Positions 51,509 through 53,488 of a DNA stretch of 53,488 nucleotides are shown piece by piece. The notes under the pieces are model-generated. The model searched no databases, was not told the DNA's origin, and worked only from the letters and a program-made list of their open reading frames with translations. The position numbers were made by a program, and so were the translations under genes. The stretch is from an uncultured Eubacterium sp. (lineage in GTDB: Bacteria; Bacillota; Clostridia; Lachnospirales; Lachnospiraceae): positions 79,194 through 132,681 of the forward strand of contig CAJUHV010000002.1 of assembly GCA_910586445.1 (NCBI GenBank), in the 5' to 3' direction. Each line of letters begins with the position of its first letter. Position 1 is the stretch's first letter.

Positions 51509-51765
51509 GAAATTATATTTCTTTGTACATTTTATATCAATTTATTTGATTGGATATAGTATACTTTTGATGCGAAAACTACATTTTTTCTGTACATTTT
51601 ATATCAATTTATCTGATTGGATATAATACGTTTGATGCATAAACTATATTTTTTCTGTATATTTTATACCAATTCATTTAATTGTGCATTATATACATTT
51701 TTAGACAGAAATTATATTTTTTTCTGTACATTTTATACCAAATGCTTTATAATGATTTTATCATA
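51509..51765. repeat. 67-nt imperfect tandem repeat upstream of the cytidylate-kinase-like gene
   Basis: The anchor TGTACATTTTATA recurs at 51524, 51591, 51656 (as TGTATA) and 51725, giving periods of 67, 65 and 69 nt. Each unit also has an A/T-rich second half with GATTGGATATA or a decayed form. The last unit supplies the promoter elements of the next gene. No gene or terminator lies in 51501-51787. Confidence 0.75.
51725..51753 (+). promoter_or_regulatory. Promoter of the cytidylate-kinase-like gene within the last repeat unit
   Basis: TGTACA (51725-51730) and TATAAT (51748-51753) are separated by exactly 17 nt. In earlier units the -35-like TGTACA is kept, but the -10 at the same distance is lost. 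Confidence 0.6.
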
Positions 51766-51787
51766 GAAAGCAGAAGGGAGCGATTTT

Positions 51788-52411
51788 ATGAGCAACTATG
51801 TGATTACAATAGGACGAGAATTTGAAAGCCTTGGAAGAGATGTCGGCTTAAAGCTAGCTGAAAAGCTGGGCATTAAATGCTATGATAAGGAACTGCTGAG
51901 CCGGGCAGCAAAAGAGAGCGGCCTGTGTGAAGAAATATTCCATTCACAGGACGAAAAGCCTACGAGCAGTTTTTTATATTCATTAGTTATGGATACTTAT
52001 TCTGCAACCGGATATACGGCCGCACCTTTTTTAGATATGCCGTTAAACCACAAGATTTTTCTTGCACAGTTTGATACGATCAAAAAACTGGCGGAGGAAG
52101 AATCCTGTATTATTGTAGGACGCTGTGCGGACTATGCATTAAGTGAATTTCCACGTACAATTAATACATTTATACATGCAGACTTGGATTTTCGCATTAA
52201 AAATACGATGAAGGAATTTGATGTCAGTGAAACAAAGGCAAAAGATATGATTTCCAAAAAGGATAAACAGCGTTCCAGCTACTATAATTACTATTCTAAC
52301 AAAAAATGGGGCAGTTCTAAGTCCTATGACCTGACTTTAAATTCGGCTAAGCTCGGCGTTGACGGATGTGTGGAGCTGATTTTGATGTATAAGGAAATTA
52401 TGAAGTACTAA
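51788..52411 (+). CDS. Cytidylate kinase-like family protein
   Basis: The 207-residue protein belongs to the cytidylate-kinase-like family (AAA_26 type). The N-terminal ITIGREFESLGRDVGLKLAEKLG replaces the GREFGSGG loop normal in the family and has no canonical GKS/T, so nucleotide binding may be altered. IIVGRCADYAL is the second family motif, and NYYSNKKWGSSKSYDLTLNS is the C-terminal signature. Substrate is unknown; true CMP kinase is a separate, better conserved protein. GGGAG precedes the ATG. A strong terminator follows. Confidence 0.87.
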   Translation: MSNYVITIGREFESLGRDVGLKLAEKLGIKCYDKELLSRAAKESGLCEEIFHSQDEKPTSSFLYSLVMDTYSATGYTAAPFLDMPLNHKIFLAQFDTIKKLAEEESCIIVGRCADYALSEFPRTINTFIHADLDFRIKNTMKEFDVSETKAKDMISKKDKQRSSYYNYYSNKKWGSSKSYDLTLNSAKLGVDGCVELILMYKEIMKY

Positions 52412-52485
52412 AGTAGATATCATTGTAATCGTTCACTAAAAAGATTTTGAGATAAGATTTTGTTAAACCATCGAATGGAAACTAG

Positions 52486-52515
52486 ACTCAGCCTCCACAA
52501 GGCGGCTGAGTTTTG
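52486..52515 (+). terminator. Strong terminator after the cytidylate-kinase-like gene
   Basis: ACTCAGCC (52486-52493) pairs with GGCTGAGT (52504-52511), extended inward past one mismatch to a loop of ACAA. It is followed by TTTGTT. Confidence 0.85.
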
Positions 52516-52533
52516 TTCATAAGAAGGTTCCCT

Positions 52534-52767
52534 ATGCCGGTTTATGATAATGACATGAAGTATGACACAACTAAGTCACAAGTTCGTGGTATAATAATCC
52601 AAATGGAGGATTGCAAAAGTCTGCGCGGGTATGTGTCGCTTATTTTTATCGTATCATTAACAATATTTGACAGCATTGTATGGTGTCCAATCGTTGCATT
52701 GATTTTATCAATTGGAATGGCTGTATTAGCTATATGGCAGCTGCATAGGAAAGAGATACATGGATAA
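52534..52767 (+). CDS. Doubtful small membrane protein
   Basis: The 77-codon reading from ATG 52534 (AAGG about 7 nt upstream) encodes a charged start and a hydrophobic stretch of about 37 residues (VSLIFIVSLTIFDSIVW through VLAIWQL), enough for one or two helices, then a basic end. An internal ATG at 52603 follows a TATAAT at 52590-52595. I recognise no family. It lies between a terminator and a perfect hairpin, so it may be a remnant or spurious. Confidence 0.3.
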   Translation: MPVYDNDMKYDTTKSQVRGIIIQMEDCKSLRGYVSLIFIVSLTIFDSIVWCPIVALILSIGMAVLAIWQLHRKEIHG

Positions 52768-52800
52768 TAGCAGCTGCAATTAAGCGCAGAAGAGATTGTG

Positions 52801-52840
52801 CGCAACTATTCGCAAAAGGACACTTTTGCGAATAGTTGCG
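52801..52840. repeat. Perfect 18-bp hairpin between convergent genes
   Basis: The arms 52801-52818 and 52823-52840 are perfectly complementary around a GACA loop; each contains CGCAACTATTCGCAAAAG or its complement. No T tract follows on either strand. It lies 41 nt beyond the dtd stop on the minus strand. Confidence 0.8.
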
Positions 52841-52880
52841 TATGTTTCTAGTGTACTGGCTCGTTGGTATTTATGGTAAA

Positions 52881-53327
52881 CTAGATCTGCTCAGAATCCA
52901 GAATTATGGTAAAAGGCCCGTCATTAATCAGGCTGATTTTCATATCTGCTCCAAATATGCCTGTTTCAACCGGATAATTTTCGGCTCGGCATTTTTGTAT
53001 GATATACTCGTACAATTCTTTGGCTGCATCTGGAGCGCCGGCGTTCATAAAGGATGGACGATTTCCTTTGCGGCAGTCTGCATACAGTGTAAACTGAGAT
53101 ACTAACAGCAGCTGGCCGTTTACGGCTGATAATGACAGGTTTGTTTTGCCTTCAGCATCTTCAAATATACGCAGACCCAGCATTTTTCGGATCATTTTAT
53201 CAGCTGTTTCTTTTGTATCAGAACTGCTTATGCCGATTAACACTAAAAATCCTTTGTCAATTTTTCCTGTCACCTGCTGATTAATCGTTACGCTTGCCTG
53301 TGAGACTCTTTGTATTACGAATTTCAT
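52881..53327 (-). CDS. dtd: D-aminoacyl-tRNA deacylase
   Basis: The 148-residue enzyme removes D-amino acids mischarged on tRNA. It has MKFVIQRVSQASV, the SQFTLYADCRKGNRPSF active-site block and the NAGAPDAAKELYEY segment holding the Gly-cis-Pro-like loop. Length is normal. AAGGGGA precedes the ATG on the minus strand. It is convergent with the upstream plus-strand genes, and its promoter must lie in or beyond the 44-nt repeat. Confidence 0.96.
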   Translation of the reverse strand: MKFVIQRVSQASVTINQQVTGKIDKGFLVLIGISSSDTKETADKMIRKMLGLRIFEDAEGKTNLSLSAVNGQLLLVSQFTLYADCRKGNRPSFMNAGAPDAAKELYEYIIQKCRAENYPVETGIFGADMKISLINDGPFTIILDSEQI

Positions 53328-53374
53328 TGCTTTCTTCCCCTTATTTTTATTTCTTATAAATTACCATTATTCTT

Positions 53375-53488
53375 ATGTATTTTTATCAAATGATTAAATT
53401 TATACAGACCTTAACCTCATGTACTTTTATCAGATGATTAAATTTATACAGACCTTAACCTCATGTACTTTTATCAGATGATTAAATT
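53375..53488. repeat. 44-nt tandem repeat upstream of dtd, cut by the window end
   Basis: Units 53375-53418 and 53419-53462 differ at two bases in their first part. A third, identical to the second over its 26 visible bases, begins at 53463 and runs off the window. Copies are adjacent with no spacers, so this is not CRISPR. The total copy number is unknown. Confidence 0.8.

Noticed and set aside
52836..53105. Plus-strand 89-codon ORF
   Set aside because: It lies almost entirely antisense to dtd, which has full family motifs, and its start is in the perfect hairpin.
53375..53488. CRISPR array
   Set aside because: Repeat units are directly adjacent with no unique spacers, and no cas genes are in the window.

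Overview
The window is a gene-dense stretch of a low-to-moderate-GC Firmicutes chromosome, most likely a spore-forming clostridium of the Lachnospiraceae type. This is an inference from gene content. Sporulation-linked genes (yqfC, yqfD, a SpoVB-like flippase, a BofC-C-like protein, SpoIIIE/FtsK) sit beside an elongasome plus Min cluster and a SepF/YlmH/LspA/RluD division-envelope cluster. The Shine-Dalgarno sites are strong (AGGAGG type), and several genes start with TTG or GTG. No rRNA or tRNA gene, CRISPR array or prophage was seen. Nearly all genes lie on the + strand. The exceptions are a zinc-ribbon membrane gene with xpt, a DUF378 gene and dtd.

Layout. (1) 1-9981: yebC, glgA, a TepA-like ClpP-fold protein, uppP, ftsK/spoIIIE, folD and a zinc-ribbon/TPR/chitobiase-like membrane protein. 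(2) 10005-11330, minus strand: xpt and a zinc-ribbon membrane protein, with rlmH divergent. (3) 12091-13564: a small accessory island with a broken PD-(D/E)XK-transposase-like gene, a 164-bp foldback (MITE-like) element, a 40-nt repeat and an orphan short NeuB. (4) 13720-18655: comEB, then yqfC-yqfD-phoH-degenerate yqfF/pgpH-ybeY. (5) 18848-23110: DUF3048 lipoprotein, SpoVB-like flippase, DUF2500 protein, a helical unknown and a BofC-C-like protein. (6) 23330-34678: two FAD oxidoreductases, then mutS-mutL-miaA-ynbB. (7) 34739-45241: radC-mreB-mreC-mreD-mrdA-minC-minD-minE-rodA-mgsA-dacF-like, the shape and division-site machinery. (8) 45417-53327: a small P-loop protein, DUF378, an HlyD-like membrane protein, ylmE-sepF-ylmH-lspA-rluD, a cytidylate-kinase-like protein, a doubtful small membrane ORF and dtd.

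How the genes work together. MreBCD, PBP2 and RodA build the lateral wall. MinCDE and SepF place and organise the septum. UppP recycles the lipid carrier, and LspA and a DacF-like carboxypeptidase mature envelope components. MutS and MutL form mismatch repair. YebC, RlmH, MiaA, RluD, YbeY, YlmH and Dtd serve translation. FolD, Xpt and ComEB feed one-carbon and nucleotide pools.

The most unusual property is how often short tandem repeats occur. AT-rich arrays (about 37, 40, 43, 44 and 67 nt periods) lie in 5' leaders. In-frame repeats (15, 18 or 36 nt) inflate linkers of the COG2509 oxidoreductase, MutL, YnbB and FtsK. Other points worth a second look are the two copies of a foldback element, a PgpH-like protein that has lost its HD residues, a PBP2 with a roughly 240-residue insert in its transpeptidase region, an orphan SAF-less NeuB, and a perfect 18-bp hairpin between the cytidylate-kinase-like gene and dtd. 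I did not find a clear multi-gene novel defence or metabolic system.
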